Source of the DNA: Symbiodinium natans | Lineage: Eukaryota > Sar > Dinophyceae > Suessiales > Symbiodiniaceae | Length of the DNA: 64,000 nt | Assembly (NCBI GenBank): GCA_905221605.1 | Contig: CAJNDS010002371.1 | Span: 36,915-100,914 of the forward strand | Direction: 5' to 3' | In this document: positions 45,860 to 58,077 of the stretch, in pieces | Position numbering within the stretch: the stretch's first letter is position 1 | How the letters are laid out: the number at the start of each line of letters is the position of its first letter | The notes under the pieces: generated by a model | Told to the model about the DNA's origin: nothing | The model's input: only the letters and a program-made list of their open reading frames with translations | Databases searched by the model: none | Translations under genes and position numbers: made by a program

Positions 45860-48800
45860 CTTGGTCAGGCGCAGGAGAAGCTCCGGGAGGGCCGCGCCGA
45901 TCAGTCCCGCCAGGACAAAGGTGGTCCCTGCGGGAGCTCCTCGAATCGAGACCACAACTCACGAACCAAGCTCACTGGCACGGGCGCCAGTACTACTTCA
46001 GTCACCACAGCAGCGTGGGTCAAAAAAAGGCTTGGCACCCATGAGAAAAAAGGCTTGGCACCCATGAGATGCCTGAAAAGAGCGGCAGAAGGATTTGAAA
46101 GGAGAAGCTTAGCTACTGCACTCGACAGCGAAGAAGATGCAGACATACCAATTTCCAAGCTGTGCTCCAGTCCGCTTGCACCAGGAATAGTAGTTTCCAT
46201 AGAGCACCTCAATGTGGGTCGCGAATGCATGTCTGACTCGGTACTGCTTTACAACATCCATGCGCACTGAAGGCTGAAGTCACTTGTTCAGACAGGGTGC
46301 AGTTGCAATCGCGCCAGCCAGAGCACGCAAGTTGTTGGTCCAGGCAGCAAATTCGCCTGAAACTCACAGAACATTTTTTAAAAAAATCTCCCAATGCAAT
46401 GCACGGGCGCTCTGTCCCGATCCCCACCTTTGCCGAAGCCTTCGGAGGTGGCCAGGTCTGTGCTTATGGATTTCAAGGCAGTAGCGCTCGCACCGTTGAC
46501 GCCCGGTAGCCTTGGAACAATGAGAATTACTTTTCCAGCTCCTCCCTACACTGCCTTCCACGTCAATGCGAACCTGATTGGGTTCGATGTCTAAACGCAT
46601 GCAGGCGTGTTTCTCTGATTGGCTAGAAATGTCTGGAATGCTGCCATCGAACATTGGAATGACCGCCAGCAGAAAGATCCAGGACTGTTCTCTCGCGCCG
46701 CGCACCAGAAACCCAAAAAGGTTTAGCAGATTCGTGGCCTGGGTTGATGTCAGCTATCGGCGCTCTGAGCAATCTGAGGTCGCCGACACAACGAAAACCT
46801 CTTGATGGCCGACCCTTCTGTCAGAACCGCGTTGCGGATGTGAAGCCGCGGGCGGTGAGATTCTTAAGGAAGTACGGCGTGACATAGACCCCAGAAAGGA
46901 TGCTCAGCGTGCCGTAGATCATCACATAGTTACGGCTTCCCTCCACAGTCCACTTGAGATGTTCCCGCTTCCAGAGCTCTACCAGGTCGCTCAAATTCTT
47001 CCCCTCCAGGAACATCTGCAAGGTTTGGATGCAAATCATCTTCTGGAGGCCAGTGGACCCCCGCCGAAAGATGTTCCTCGACTGCACGTGCCAGATGCGA
47101 CTGCATGCGTGCCTTCTCTCTCTGCTCCATTCACTCTGCTCCTACTCCATGCAGCGCAGCGGCAAGAAGCCAAATGGATTGATGGACGATAGCCTCAGAT
47201 AAATGCTTTGGAGCCCTCTTGTGCACGGACTTTTGCACAATGGACATTTTTGTCGCCCAGACACTGCATGGCAGATGCGAGGGTCTTGCGCTGTGCCCGC
47301 CGAAGTGTTTCGGGCACAGACAGCCCCACGAATGCTGCGTGCACCTTGCTACCAACCTAGTTATTGGGACAAATTTTCACGGCTTGAGAAGCTCGAATAT
47401 GTTGAGGCACGAACGCATCCGAGCATTGACAACCTGAACTGGCGAAAATGACACTTGCAGCTAGCTGCAAGATGCAAGTGTCCGCGTGAGGTGACTCGTT
47501 GCATGCAAGCCAAGTGTAAGTGACCTGTTGAGCTGAGCAGCAATAGGTATGCTGTTCGCGGGCTGTTGGATCTTTGCAGGAACAGGGCCTCCTGCAAAGG
47601 ACAAGCACGTTGGAAATACAACGCAACCAGTCAAGAGTTAGACAGCATTTCAGAGCAACGCGGGTCCACAAACGGAGTGATAACAATGCCAGCGCCAACA
47701 GCAGCCCCTTGCATGCAGCAAGAACGTGCATTTTAAAGATGTCAGTCAAGATGATGGTTTCGACATGTTCGCGCGCTGACCCTGCCGAGGTGCCCATTTT
47801 GCTGATGGCAGCACCGAGCTCGGCACCCTGGGCCACGTCTGACCTGAGCTCCGACGGTTGGGCACGGGCAGGGGCCCACACACCCTCCACCCTTACCTTT
47901 GGGAGCCAGAAAGGATCATGATGCAATGTAAAAAAGACGTACTTGGCATGAAACGAGAATGAAGAATCAGAGGCCATGTGAACACAACGACAATACAGGC
48001 AACCCAGGCTATACAGGTATGCTGCGGATTTGTGGTGCTGCCATTTCTTGCTCATTCATGTACACGTACATGCACACAAGTAAATGCATACATGCAGGTA
48101 CGCATGCATGCTTGCAACTCTCATGCCCACATGCCGTCAACGTGCATACATGCATATACATACCTACCTACACAGACAGAGAGAGGAGAGAGAGACAGAC
48201 AGACAGACATACATACCGTACCGTATCATACCGTACCATACCATACCATACCATACATAACAGTACATAACGCAACAAAACATTACATAACATTGCATAA
48301 CAGTCCATAACACTACATACGAGAAACACTACATGTACATAGCATTACATAACATTACATAACATCACATAGCATTACATAACATTACATAACATTACAT
48401 AACATTTCATAACACTACATACGAGAAACACTAACATTGCATAACATTACATAACATTACATAACATTACATAACATTACATAATATTGCATAACATTAC
48501 ATAACATTACATAACATTAACATTAACATTACATTGCAGAACATTGCAGAACATTGCAGAACATTGCAGAACATTGCAGAACATTGCAGAACATTACATG
48601 ACACTACACAACATGAAACAACATGACACAATATTACACAACATTACACACATTGCACAACAATACACAACAGTGCATACCATTGCCTAGCCTTACGTAG
48701 CAGTACATAACATTGTGTAACAGCAAATAACATTATGTGCAACACTACGTAACATGACATACATTACATTTTCATTTCCTAGTCACCTTAGCGTCTCAGG

Positions 48801-49710
48801 CGCTGTGATGCATGAATTGTGTCACTTCGACTCTTGATTATTACGGTTGCAGCCCTATTCCAGAAGAGCCGTAGTGCAAGCTGCGAGCTCATGCAACAAA
48901 CCAAATTGTTCATGTTTATCTTGCTTTGTGCACATCCCGGTCAACTTCGTAGAGGCTGCATATGCTCACGGCATCCTGGACGGAAGTCGAAGCCGAGGCA
49001 CAGCGCAGCAGTGAGCATGACAGTGCTGGAGAAGGTGGTGAGGATTGCCCTCAAGACCCGCAGTGGCCTCGCTATATATGCTGTCTCGGCCCTGTCGTCC
49101 CCATTGAACATGGCTTCACTAAGCGGCGGGCAAGACCAACTGGCGCTTGTGCGAGTTTCGATAGATTAGCAGACCTGCAAGATGTTCAGACAAATGCAAA
49201 GCTTTATGACCCGCTGTGGCTGATGCGATCCAAGCAGCCGAACAAGATGTTGGCTACAGGACCGAGAGCAAGAAACTGCTTCCGCCCGAGTGCGTCAGAG
49301 AATTTGCCACCAATCCTCAGGCCAACAACCAGGAATTCTCTCTTTCTTGCGCAGAGCTGCTGGTATTCGGCGGCAATGAGCCTGGGTGCATTCATAGTCT
49401 CTGGTTTATGATAATGCCGAGCACGCCAACCAAACCTTGCGTGTTGGCCAGCATCCTTGCAGTGAGCCCGATGTCGCCTCCTGCGAGCTCCTGCATGCAA
49501 ACCATGCGAGTATACGCCAGCGACACTGACCATCACTGAAAGCGTTCAAACCGTCGAAAGTCAAGACGGGTGCAGGAGGCTTGGACATGTCCTTGATGAG
49601 CAGAGGCTCCGACTGAATGGTGATGACCGTCTGCGCCACGCTGAGGAACCCTGAAATGTACAGGTTCCGCATGGCAGTCTTCCTGGAATCTTGCTCAAGG
49701 GCATTCTGAT
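45860..49710 (-). CDS. MFS-type membrane transporter (spliced, partial)
   Basis: Exons from the 5' end: about 49552-49710 ([20 protein letters not shown]), 49402-49490 ([20 protein letters not shown]), 49239-49315 ([19 protein letters not shown]), one starting 49174 ([12 protein letters not shown]), about 48960-49090 ([18 protein letters not shown]), 46828-47015 ([16 protein letters not shown]), one starting 46738 ([20 protein letters not shown]), about 46428-46508 ([20 protein letters not shown]), one starting 46357 ([19 protein letters not shown]) and 45860-45927 ([20 protein letters not shown]). The [11 protein letters not shown] loop is the cytoplasmic motif A of the major facilitator superfamily, and hydrophobic helices alternate as expected. 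The substrate cannot be told. The middle intron is about 2 kb and holds the decamer array. The last exon and two links are missing. Confidence 0.75.
46023..46068. repeat. Tandem 23-bp duplication
   Basis: Two perfect adjacent copies of AAAAAAGGCTTGGCACCCAT plus GAG, within an intron of the transporter gene. Confidence 0.95.
48170..48770. repeat. ACATAACATT decamer array with GACA and CCATA repeats
   Basis: Starts with GACAGACAGA and CCATACCATA runs. It then continues for about 500 bp with ACATAACATT and variants (ACATTGCAGA, ACAACATGAC). No frame on either strand is meaningful. Confidence 0.95.
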
Positions 49711-49785
49711 GCACCTTGCTAGCTCTGCTAGCTGCTAGTAAAAAAAGACATCCGCCAAAGCCACAAACATGTATTTATATATACG

Positions 49786-49813
49786 TATACATATACATAT
49801 ACATATACATATG

Positions 49814-49890
<77 letters not shown>
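49786..49890. repeat. (ACATAT)n microsatellite
   Basis: About 17 near-perfect hexamer copies just 5' of the first transporter exon found. Confidence 0.95.
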
Positions 49891-49891
<1 letters not shown>

Positions 49892-49899
49892 TATGTGCT

Positions 49900-50780
49900 C
49901 GACCACAGATCGTTCAAATCTTGCCATCAAACGTGGAGAAGAAAACCAGGCTGACCCTGTAACAAAAGCCTCGATCACCCAGCCCCTAGATTTTGCTTTT
50001 CACTATCAGGGCACTTCTCTGCAACTTGCTCCTCCTTGGAATTTGCCATGGCGACAGATGCGGTGGAACGTCAGATACCCAACTGGTATAACAGTCAAAC
50101 AGTCACTCAGCTGCCACAGCCAATACGCGCCTACAAGGCTCCCGCTGCCAAGTACAAATCATACGAACACTGACTGCACGTCTTGCTTTCACATCGCCAT
50201 ACGGTGGCAGGATAGGGAGTTCTGATGATAGTCTTGCATCTCTTGTGTGCTCTTCTTCATGGCTTTTCGAGCGGCGAGCGCACATGCCGATCAAGAAAGA
50301 CTCAACCCATGTGCACTTAACTACCCCCAGAGATGTCAGCAATGATCTCAGGCACCAGCCCAATCATCTTTGCTCAGAGGCTTCGTGTGATCCTCCGCAC
50401 CTTACAGCAGGCGTCTCACACATTCATAGACCGGAACCCGGCATAGGATTTTCCATGTCTGGAGACGCAGAGCGGAGTCCGCAACTACTCGGCTTCAAGA
50501 ACACGGCCGGCACGGCCAAGTTGCTTTGGTGACAACATTATTGTTGGCCCGTGTTGGGGCGTTGGGGTTGAGAGTTCTAAGCGGCGGAGCGGCAAGTAAG
50601 CGGCGAACCAGGGTGGATTGACACTGAGTTGGAGACGACCGGAGGCACGGCGTATGTGGGTCCACAGGAGCGGGAAGACTCTGGCAGGAAACTCCCACCT
50701 GACCAAGGGAGAGAGACAATCTCATCGTCTCAAGACGTCTTCAGTTTGACAGTCGGCCGCTACTCAGCTACTCCGCTGCA
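49900..50780. other. No confident gene
   Basis: A minus-strand frame near 50200-50320 (VESFLIGMCARRSKSHEEE) may be an exon. Nothing else is supported. Confidence 0.35.
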
Positions 50781-50781
50781 C

Positions 50782-50876
50782 CTGTCTTCCAGCAGCTGCA
50801 GCAAAGCCGGAAGCTTGCCGAGATCCCCGTCGAAACGGTCATAGAGCCTCAGCTCGGAGAGCAGGGCGGACGAAAG
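50782..50876 (-). CDS. Unassigned exon, leucine-rich
   Basis: Bounded by TAG and GT, phase-consistent. It reads LSSALLSELRLYDRFDGDLG then KLPALLQLLEDR. A clear exon-like helical stretch; no family recognised. Confidence 0.5.
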
Positions 50877-51328
50877 CTAGTGCTCTGGAGTTTCAGCTGC
50901 CGAAGCAAGTGCAGAGGATGTAGGCTTGGTTGGGTTTGGGGTTTGGGTTTGCCGCGATTGTGCAAGTTCTGCTGTCCCGACGTTGGATCACAATCTGCAG
51001 GCCTAAAGGTGGGGGGGGGATCCTCAGTCACGGGGGCACCCCCTAAAATTTCTGAGATGCCGTGAAAGAGGTCACCTCAAGTCGCTGTTGCCCCCAACAC
51101 AAGAACGACAAACAGGAGCTCCCTCAAGCTCCAAGGAGCTAGCTTTCGCGAATTTTCGTGACTTGCTGGAGCGATCCGTTGCAAGAGCCCAACAGTCGCA
51201 TGTCCCCTCTTTTCTTCCCCCATGGCCAAAGAGAGTCCTGGCGCATGTTGCACGCGCACTGGCTCGGCTGCACAAGCAATGCCGGGCGCTACGTTCATTC
51301 TGTACAGAAGTCTGCTCAGCTGCGCGCG

Positions 51329-52198
51329 TCATTCAAGCCAACAGCACGGTTTCTGCTGCCACGGGCACTCTTGTCGCAGCATGGCGACCAACACTCGTTC
51401 ATGTCCGAACTGCCGCGATACATCTTCATACGCCTCGGAAACGGCACCAGCTTCTTCAGACATCGGGTGGCCATCTGGGCCCAAGAGCATGAGATTGAAA
51501 CCCTCCGCCACCAAGTCTTCAAGGAGCTGAAATGGCTCCACACTGGAGAGAGCTCTTTCGTAGGCGTTGCAATAGAAAGCCCTGGCGGCCACATACTGAA
51601 CAAGCTCGCGAGACAGACCCAGGCAGGAGCCCGCGATCGCCGCATCGCGGTCAAGGTATCGCCTCTGAGGCTTTCCTTTCTGGTAAATTCTTTTGCGGCG
51701 GGCGAAATAAGCAGGCCACGTCTCGTCTTTGGCGACTTTAGCTGCCTGCCAAACGAGCTCCAGTGGCTGATCTATGGGTAGCAGCTTTCCTTCAGCCGTG
51801 CCATCATCCGTCACCCAGCTCTTGATCATCTCAGCCGGAACCTTCACATTGAAAGGCGACAGGGCGTTTCCAATACCTCCTTTCCCTTTGCTCACGAACA
51901 AGGACAAGCTGTCCCTTCGGTATGGGATCTCATCCTTGCGCTGTCCTCTCCACACGCAGCCACATCGAACAGTGCCTCGTAAGCCCTTGGCCTTATTTGC
52001 CTTCCTCGCAGTCTCCACGTCCGAGCTGACCTTTGCAACTATACTGTCCGGCCTGATGCCGCGCTTAAGGCAGGCTTTGCGGACCAGCTCTTTGACCTTG
52101 ACTGGATGCGCTCTGCTGAAGCTTATCGGTGGCCAGGTTAAGGTACAGACAACAATGGACACAAGCAAAGCCCAACACTGCAGGCGAGCATCTGCCAT
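51329..52198 (-). CDS. Unrecognised 289-residue protein, single open frame
   Basis: An uninterrupted ATG-to-stop frame with strong coding character. A hydrophobic N-terminal segment (residues about 7-28, LQCWALLVSIVVCTLTW) looks like a signal peptide or anchor. It is followed by a basic region (VKELVRKACLKRGIRPD), then ALSPFNVKVPAEMIKSWV, PLELVWQAAKVAKDE and YFARRKRIYQKGKPQRRYL. The LSPF...VWQ..KV...YF.RR order weakly recalls a domain of unknown function seen in algae and phages, which I cannot verify. The C-terminus may continue by splicing. It is intronless over 870 bp, which is unusual here. Confidence 0.6.
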   Translation of the reverse strand: MADARLQCWALLVSIVVCTLTWPPISFSRAHPVKVKELVRKACLKRGIRPDSIVAKVSSDVETARKANKAKGLRGTVRCGCVWRGQRKDEIPYRRDSLSLFVSKGKGGIGNALSPFNVKVPAEMIKSWVTDDGTAEGKLLPIDQPLELVWQAAKVAKDETWPAYFARRKRIYQKGKPQRRYLDRDAAIAGSCLGLSRELVQYVAARAFYCNAYERALSSVEPFQLLEDLVAEGFNLMLLGPDGHPMSEEAGAVSEAYEDVSRQFGHERVLVAMLRQECPWQQKPCCWLE

Positions 52199-52261
52199 CC
52201 TTTACTTTGTGAAGGCACATCGACAGAGCCAAAACGCCGCTGCCACAGCACACGCGTCCCC

Positions 52262-52520
52262 GCGGTTGGCATAAGACAAGCATTGTTTAAGCTTTGCATC
52301 ATGGTTCTGAATGAGGTTTAACACTTCCTGTGGGCCCGGCTGACTGGCCACAGCCCGAGCACTGGAGTCGGTAGCCAGCAGGACATCTAAGCCTGGGGAC
52401 ACTCTGCGGACATCTCGAGCAAGGCGGAGGTTTGTGAAACTTAAACCTCCTTAGGATCCGAGCGTTGCCGAAACTCACCTGCTCGGCCCCTTCGCTCTCG
52501 CTTCGGCCTTTCGCATACTT
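52262..52520 (-). CDS. Unassigned exons, unknown
   Basis: Exon about 52262-52392, after CCCCAG, reads LDVLLATDSSARAVASQPGP then EVLNLIQNHDAKLKQCLSY. An upstream block near 52450-52480 reads VSFGNARILRRF. Coding character is good, but no family is recognised. It could be the 5' neighbour of the 289-residue frame. Confidence 0.45.
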
Positions 52521-52749
52521 TCGGGCACAATCTCTGACTACGTGGCTGCCAGTTCTGGGCTGTAGGCTCCAGGACTCCAGAATCAAGGAGTTAAGCACCG
52601 TTGAACCCGTTAAGGACGCATCGTTGTGCCATGCTGTGCCATGCCGTGCCATCGGCCTGTCCACGAGCAAGAATGTCTTTGATCGTGCCGCACCTGAACA
52701 AGCGGCTCTGTAACGGCAACACTGCTGCAAACTGATAGCAGGCAGTGGT

Positions 52750-53700
52750 GAACAACAGTTTCCCCAATCACGGCGAACTATGTGAGAACTGGTCTGCCAT
52801 GCTGAAACGTCGATGGATGGTCTAAGCCTGTCGGACCTGATGCTTTTTCACTGCAATCTCCTGAGCTGTGAACTCTGTGGGCGCACCCCATTCGAGGCCT
52901 TGGGCAATCAACAAATGCCCATGAACAAGCAGATGCTGGCACGGCTTAAAACTACAGTGACAGCTCTGCAACTACGTCACTTGATCGAACATTGGATTGA
53001 GGATTTTGGGGCTTTGGAGTGCGATTTTACGAAACTAGCGCAGGGCTTGAGCAACGAAGGCAGCAGCCAAACTAAAACGTTTTGGCCCACCTGTGACTGC
53101 CGAGAAACATCACAAAAGCACTGTGGTGAGCTTCGGTTCTAGCTTGTCTGGCCAGTTTGCCGTGGGCTCTCAGAGTGCGGGTGACGCGTGTGCCTGACCT
53201 GAGGTTGTGGCGAAGCTCTTTGATTCAGTCGGAGTCCCCTGCAAGAAAGCTAACGATGTCAGGACACAGCGTTCATGTCATGATAAACTCATGAATGCTC
53301 AATCCGTTTGCGTCGAAGTGTGTTCCGCTCTTCCTGACAAGTCAATGTTTACAGAGCTGCTTGACTTTCTCGGGGAGCCTTCTGCGAGAAGCTCGCTTTC
53401 CTGGCAAGTCTCGAGCATACGGTGTCACACAAAGACAGCTTCCAGCAGTTTCTGCAATATACCTTTTTCTAGACAGTAATCCTCTTCCACGCGTGACCAG
53501 TCTAAGCTTTGGATAGCTGTGTGAATCACAAAACGAGGCAACGGAAGAGCAAATCCCCTGTGCCTCTGAGCTCCCTTCGCAGATTCTGGCAACTGAGCAG
53601 GTGGGAAAAAGGTGTGTGTGTGTGTGTGGCTGTGTGGAAGTGTGGCTGTGAGACTTCACATTGCAGTTGCGCTGTGCTTCCCCCCAAGGCCAGCACGCCG
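52750..53700. other. No confident gene
   Basis: A plus-strand frame at 52813-53142 is open for 109 codons without a motif. A TGTGTGTG run lies at about 53612-53630. Confidence 0.4.
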
Positions 53701-53707
53701 ACGGGAC

Positions 53708-54047
53708 CTCGCAGAAGCCACCAATAAGCAGATCAACAGATCCAACAGCAAGTGCACCCCAAGGGACCCCAAGGACTCCAGGGGCGCGACACCCGGAAAT
53801 CTCTTCCAGCAGAAGCCCGGAAGCCTCAGTCAAGACCTGCAAGTCTTCGCATTGGCTCAAGAAGAATGACACAGCCCTGTGGGCTTGCATGGCTGTGCAT
53901 GAACATGCGTGAACCCAACAATCCAGAGCGTGCAAAAGCAAGCCAGGCGTGCCGCAGTTGTGGCGCCTGCCACCCTGCCGGTTGCCAGACTAAAGAGGGC
54001 AAGTCGAAGAAATCTTTTTCAAAAATCGCCCTGCAACCTTCTGCAAC
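53708..54047 (-). CDS. Unassigned exons, partly hydrophobic
   Basis: Exon 53708-53836 (43 codons, CAG acceptor, GT donor) reads VLTEASGLLLEEISGCRAPG then GALAVGSVDLLIGGFCE. A block near 53985-54047 reads VAEGCRAIFEKDFFDLPSL after an AAG acceptor. Probably the 3' part of a gene. Not recognised. Confidence 0.45.
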
Positions 54048-54693
54048 CTTGAACCCCGTCCCCAAGTTCCGGAGCCTTCCCAAGTAGGACTGCGTCTTCT
54101 TGCCTCGAAGTCAGTGGTGCATCATCATGACACCAACATCACCATAACATCCAGAACATCACGCGCATTGGTAGCGAGTTGATTCTTCATGGCCTTCAAG
54201 GCGTGGCCGCGATTCTGCACCTTGGTGAAGCTTGCAGGCGGCAGCTTCGTGCTGAGACCTGCCCATGAAGGAACCTGGATGGCTTCTTTGTCCCTGCAAG
54301 CTTGTCAAAAGGCCTGGCGAACTGACTTTGTCGTGCAGAGCCGGCACTCAAAAGAGCAAGTTTGCAGATGCGCCCCTTGCGGCACTTGATCTGCTTGGAG
54401 GCTACTCTGAGTCTCTGTGGTTATTAGCCAATATGGTGAATTGATGACCTGCACAGCCAAGGCTGCAAGATGCTGCACCGGCTGCACCTGTACAAAAGGT
54501 GCGAATCGCCCGGAAGAAGCCCGGGGCGATCTCTGAATTCGGAGCCGCAGCCCTGGTCGCCCTTGCGGCCTTATGGCGCGAGCAGATGAAACTTCGCGGG
54601 CTCCCCAGAAGCCTGCAGCTGACAGGTTGCACATGGTTCCACATGGTTCCCACACCCTGGAAGCAAAAGCAACCGTCACGAAACTCACGAATT

Positions 54694-57600
54694 CTAAGAG
54701 GATCTCTGAGGCCAGGGGACTGAACAGCCAGAGACCCAAACATGGAACTCCCCAGGTTCTGCCAGGAGCTTGCCATCAGACCCGTGGAATTCCAGGTCTT
54801 GCCTCTTGTCGAAAGCTTTCGCATTCACCATCGCAGATGTAAAAACTCTGAGTGGGCGAGTTTCCGGCCTTGAGATCTGAAATGTGAGTGTCTTTGTCTC
54901 GCCAGGTTTCAGAAGCACCTAAGCACAACTGGAGCAATCACACGAGCGAATGCAACTTCTGCAGCTGTACAGGCAAAGCTCTTGACGAGCCCCAACTTCC
55001 AGCATTGTCCCCGCCTTCTGAAAGGCTTTCAGCTCTCTCACTGGACGAACACGACTGGCGACACAGTCATGGATGTAGAGCTGCACCACTTTCTCGCCCG
55101 CCACAGGACCTGAGCTTACTGTGACTTAGCAGTCCAAAGGCACTGGTCACTGGCCATTGATATAGCATGCCACCAGGTGGCCAGTATTGCTGACCTGCAT
55201 ATGCACAACAAGGCAAAGGAAAAGAGAGTCCCTGTGGTCAAATCTGTGATGAAACCAGCAAGCACACAAGTCAGGCACAGCAAGAAGCTCTGTCGCCTGC
55301 GCGGTCACCTGAAGCGTCTGGTCCCAAGCCAGTTTGTCGCTGCTGAGACTTGGTCTGGTGAAAGAGAAGTCGGTGTAGCTCAAGCCGTGGCCAAACGGGT
55401 ACAAAGCTTTACTCGCCGTTTCCCTCCAGCTGGCCTTAAACGTACGAGGCCCGTCGCCTTGCGGACGTCCAGTCCGTGGCGCATTGTAGAACAAAGGTTG
55501 CTGCCCAGAGTCTGCAGGGAAACTGACCGGAAGATGACCTGCAGGGTTGTAGTCACCGAATAGGACATCTGCAGTGGCAGGTCCAGTTTGAGTGCCCAAA
55601 AACCACGCCACCAAAATTGCCTGAGCATCACGAACAGCTCCATACAGTGCAAGCGCCCTTCCCGTCCGCAACAGCACGACAACAGGCGTTCCCGTTGCCG
55701 ACACGGCTTCAGCTAGAGCTTGCTGCGCTGGAGGAATGATGATCTGGGTTCTGGATTGCGATTCGCCGGAGAAGTTCTCCGGCTCTCCAACGGCAAGAAC
55801 AACAACCTGAGCCTTCTTTGCCGCGGCCACGGCCTTGTCAATGCCTCCATCGATTGCAGCCTCGAAGTCACAGCCTTGCACAACCTCTAGGTCATCAGGA
55901 TTGGACAGTGCCTTGCGAATGCCAACATCCACCGGGACCGCCCTCTTCTTGTCACCATACACTGTCCAGCAACCTTCAAGATTCTGCGTGTCGCTTGCAA
56001 AAGGCCCGATCAATGCAATCTTCTGACCAGATTTCTTGAGAGGCAAGACTTTGCCACTGTTTTTCAGAAGTACTATGGACTTGCGGCCAGCCTCTCTGGC
56101 CAAAGGCTCGTGATCGGCTCTCAGCTGTTCCAGGCGCTCGTCAAGCTTCGGATCTAGGCACTTGTACGGATTGTCAAACAAACCGATGGCTTTTTTGATC
56201 TTCAAGATGCGACGAACACCTTCATCAACTTCTTCCATGGAGACATCCCCCTTTGCAACCAAGTCCTCCATGTGCTGCACGTACAGACCACTCTGCATAC
56301 TCATGTCCACGCCTGCCTTGAATGCAAGTCGCGCAGCATCGCGTCCATCTGCGGCAAAACCATGGCAAATAAGCTCCTCGTCTGCCGTGTAGTCGGACAC
56401 GATGAAACCTTTAAAGCCCCACTCATTGCGCAGAACCTGTGTGCACAACCAGCGGTTGCCTGATGCTGGCACACCAGCCACATCGTTAAAGGCACTCATC
56501 AAGGTCAGCGCACCAGCATCGATGCAAGCCTTGAAGGCAGGAAGGTGTATGTCGCGCAGCGAGGCTTCGGAAATCTCCACGAAATTGTAGTCCATTCCTC
56601 CTGACACCCCGCCGTACGCCGCGAAGTGCTTCGGTGTTGCTAGCAGGCTGTCCTCAGCTCGCAGATCTTTGCCTTGGAAGCCCTTGACACGCGCAACTCC
56701 CAGCTGCTTTCCCAGGAAGACATCTTCGCCGGAGCCTTCTGCAACCCGGCCCCACCTCTGGTCCCTTGCGACATCAACCATCGGTGCCTTTGCAGTCGTC
56801 ACATGACATGAGCAGGTCTGACTTCTTGCGGGATATCTGTATGCACAGCATTGAGCGCCGGACAAATGTCCAGTGAATCCCCGAGGCGGTGGTCTCCAAG
56901 GCCGTCGCCCGTGCTGTTTTCTCGGCCATCTCTGGATCAAAGCTCGCTGCTTCACCCAGAGGTATTGGGAAGATGGTCCACATACCGTGGATGACATCCT
57001 ACAGAATCAGCTCAGCATCAGCCGATGCCATATCATGCTAACGCCAAGTCTGCCCTTCATGCCGTCAAGCCACGCTGCCAAAAATAAGAGGGATGCCCAG
57101 CCGGGTCTCTTCGACCGCGAGGCGCTGCGCCTCTCGGCCCTCCTTTTCATATAATCCGCAGCTGTCTTAGAGCACTGCGTAGCTGCAACATACTCAAACT
57201 GAGTGTAGCGATACAAGAAGCCTTTCGAAATCGTGCAAAAGCTCCTTGATGCCCACACCATTAAAAAGAGAGCCCACGCGGCTCTTGCGAATTTGCTCCA
57301 CCATCTCGTGGGCCTGTCGATGGTTGACCTCCAGTTCACGGTCAGGAGAACTAAGCATACGAAAAATATGCATGGGCAATTGTGAGAACCTGTGTCGACT
57401 TCAACAGGAACAAGGCGTTTTGAACAGACATCCGCTGATGCTGCGACATGCTGCGACCCATTCGTGCGTGCTGTTTGTGAAACGCAGCGCCAAGTCCTCC
57501 ACCACTTGAAAGGTGAGGGGAACTCGAGTTTGAAGGCGAGGAGTCTGGCCGAGCATTTCATTTTGGGGGAAACCTTTTTGCGCGTGTTTTCTCGGATTTG

Positions 57601-58077
57601 GCCTGAGCAGGGAGCAGAACCGAGGAGTTCTCTTAGTGTTGCTCTTTTTTTTGGCGGTCTGGCGCCAACTCTGTGTTCGGCACACGGAGAGACCAAAACC
57701 AGAGAACGGGAACCTTTTTTTTGAGGTCCATGCGGGTGTCCTAAACACCATAGCTGCATTCCGGCCGTTGTGGCATGGGCACGTGAGCGCTAAAGACTCG
57801 CGGCGCTAATGTTCGGATGTGCACCAGCTTCCGTCCAGGTGGCTTCTGGATTGATGTCCGGATTGCACGGCCGGACAGTGTCAGCCAAAATTGTGAGCTG
57901 ACCAGCTTTCTCTTCAAGCGTCATCTGCGAGATGAGCTTTTCCTTCACAGGCAACGAAAGGAAAACGCGATCAGCCAGACACTTTGGGCATCTCCAAAGC
58001 TCTGCTGTGGGCACCCTGCCCTGGTCTCCCTGCAGCAGGGCGTCGATATGAGGATCATCACGAGCCAGCATCTTCAC
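54694..58077 (-). CDS. Glycoside hydrolase family 3 beta-glucosidase (ten exons)
   Basis: Exons: 58042-58077, 57844-57942 (LISQMTLEEKAGQLTILAD), 57222-57328 (KSRVGSLFNGVGIKELL), 57074-57130 (LAVEETRLGIPLIFGS), 56864-56998 (DVIHGMWTIFPIPLGEAASF), 55297-56787 (497 codons), 55173-55194 (VSNTGHL), 55015-55109 (AGEKVVQLYIHDCVAS), 54869-54918 (VLLKPGETKTLTFQIS), 54694-54802 (stop TAG). All joins keep frame for about 733 residues, close to bacterial BglX. KGFIVSDY carries the catalytic Asp; APMVDVARDQRWGR, ATPKHFAAYG and the C-terminal fibronectin-type domain (ELKAFQK, EPGEF) are present. It removes terminal beta-glucose from oligosaccharides. Five donors are GC and two GT; two joins are unplaceable by one G. 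No signal peptide was found; an ATG lies at 58069-58071, just after an AG at 58078. Confidence 0.93.

Noticed and set aside
47357..48055. 232-codon minus-strand frame inside the transporter
   Set aside because: The Cys/Leu mix has no helix pattern; part near 47740-47880 may be an exon, but the frame as a whole is not a protein.
48236..48770. Repeat array as a CRISPR
   Set aside because: Units are contiguous and degenerate without unique spacers, and the genome is eukaryotic.
53850..53866. Possible spliced-leader relic (CATTGGCTCAAG)
   Set aside because: It matches only the end of the dinoflagellate leader, with a gap, and lies within a frame read on the other strand; too short to claim.
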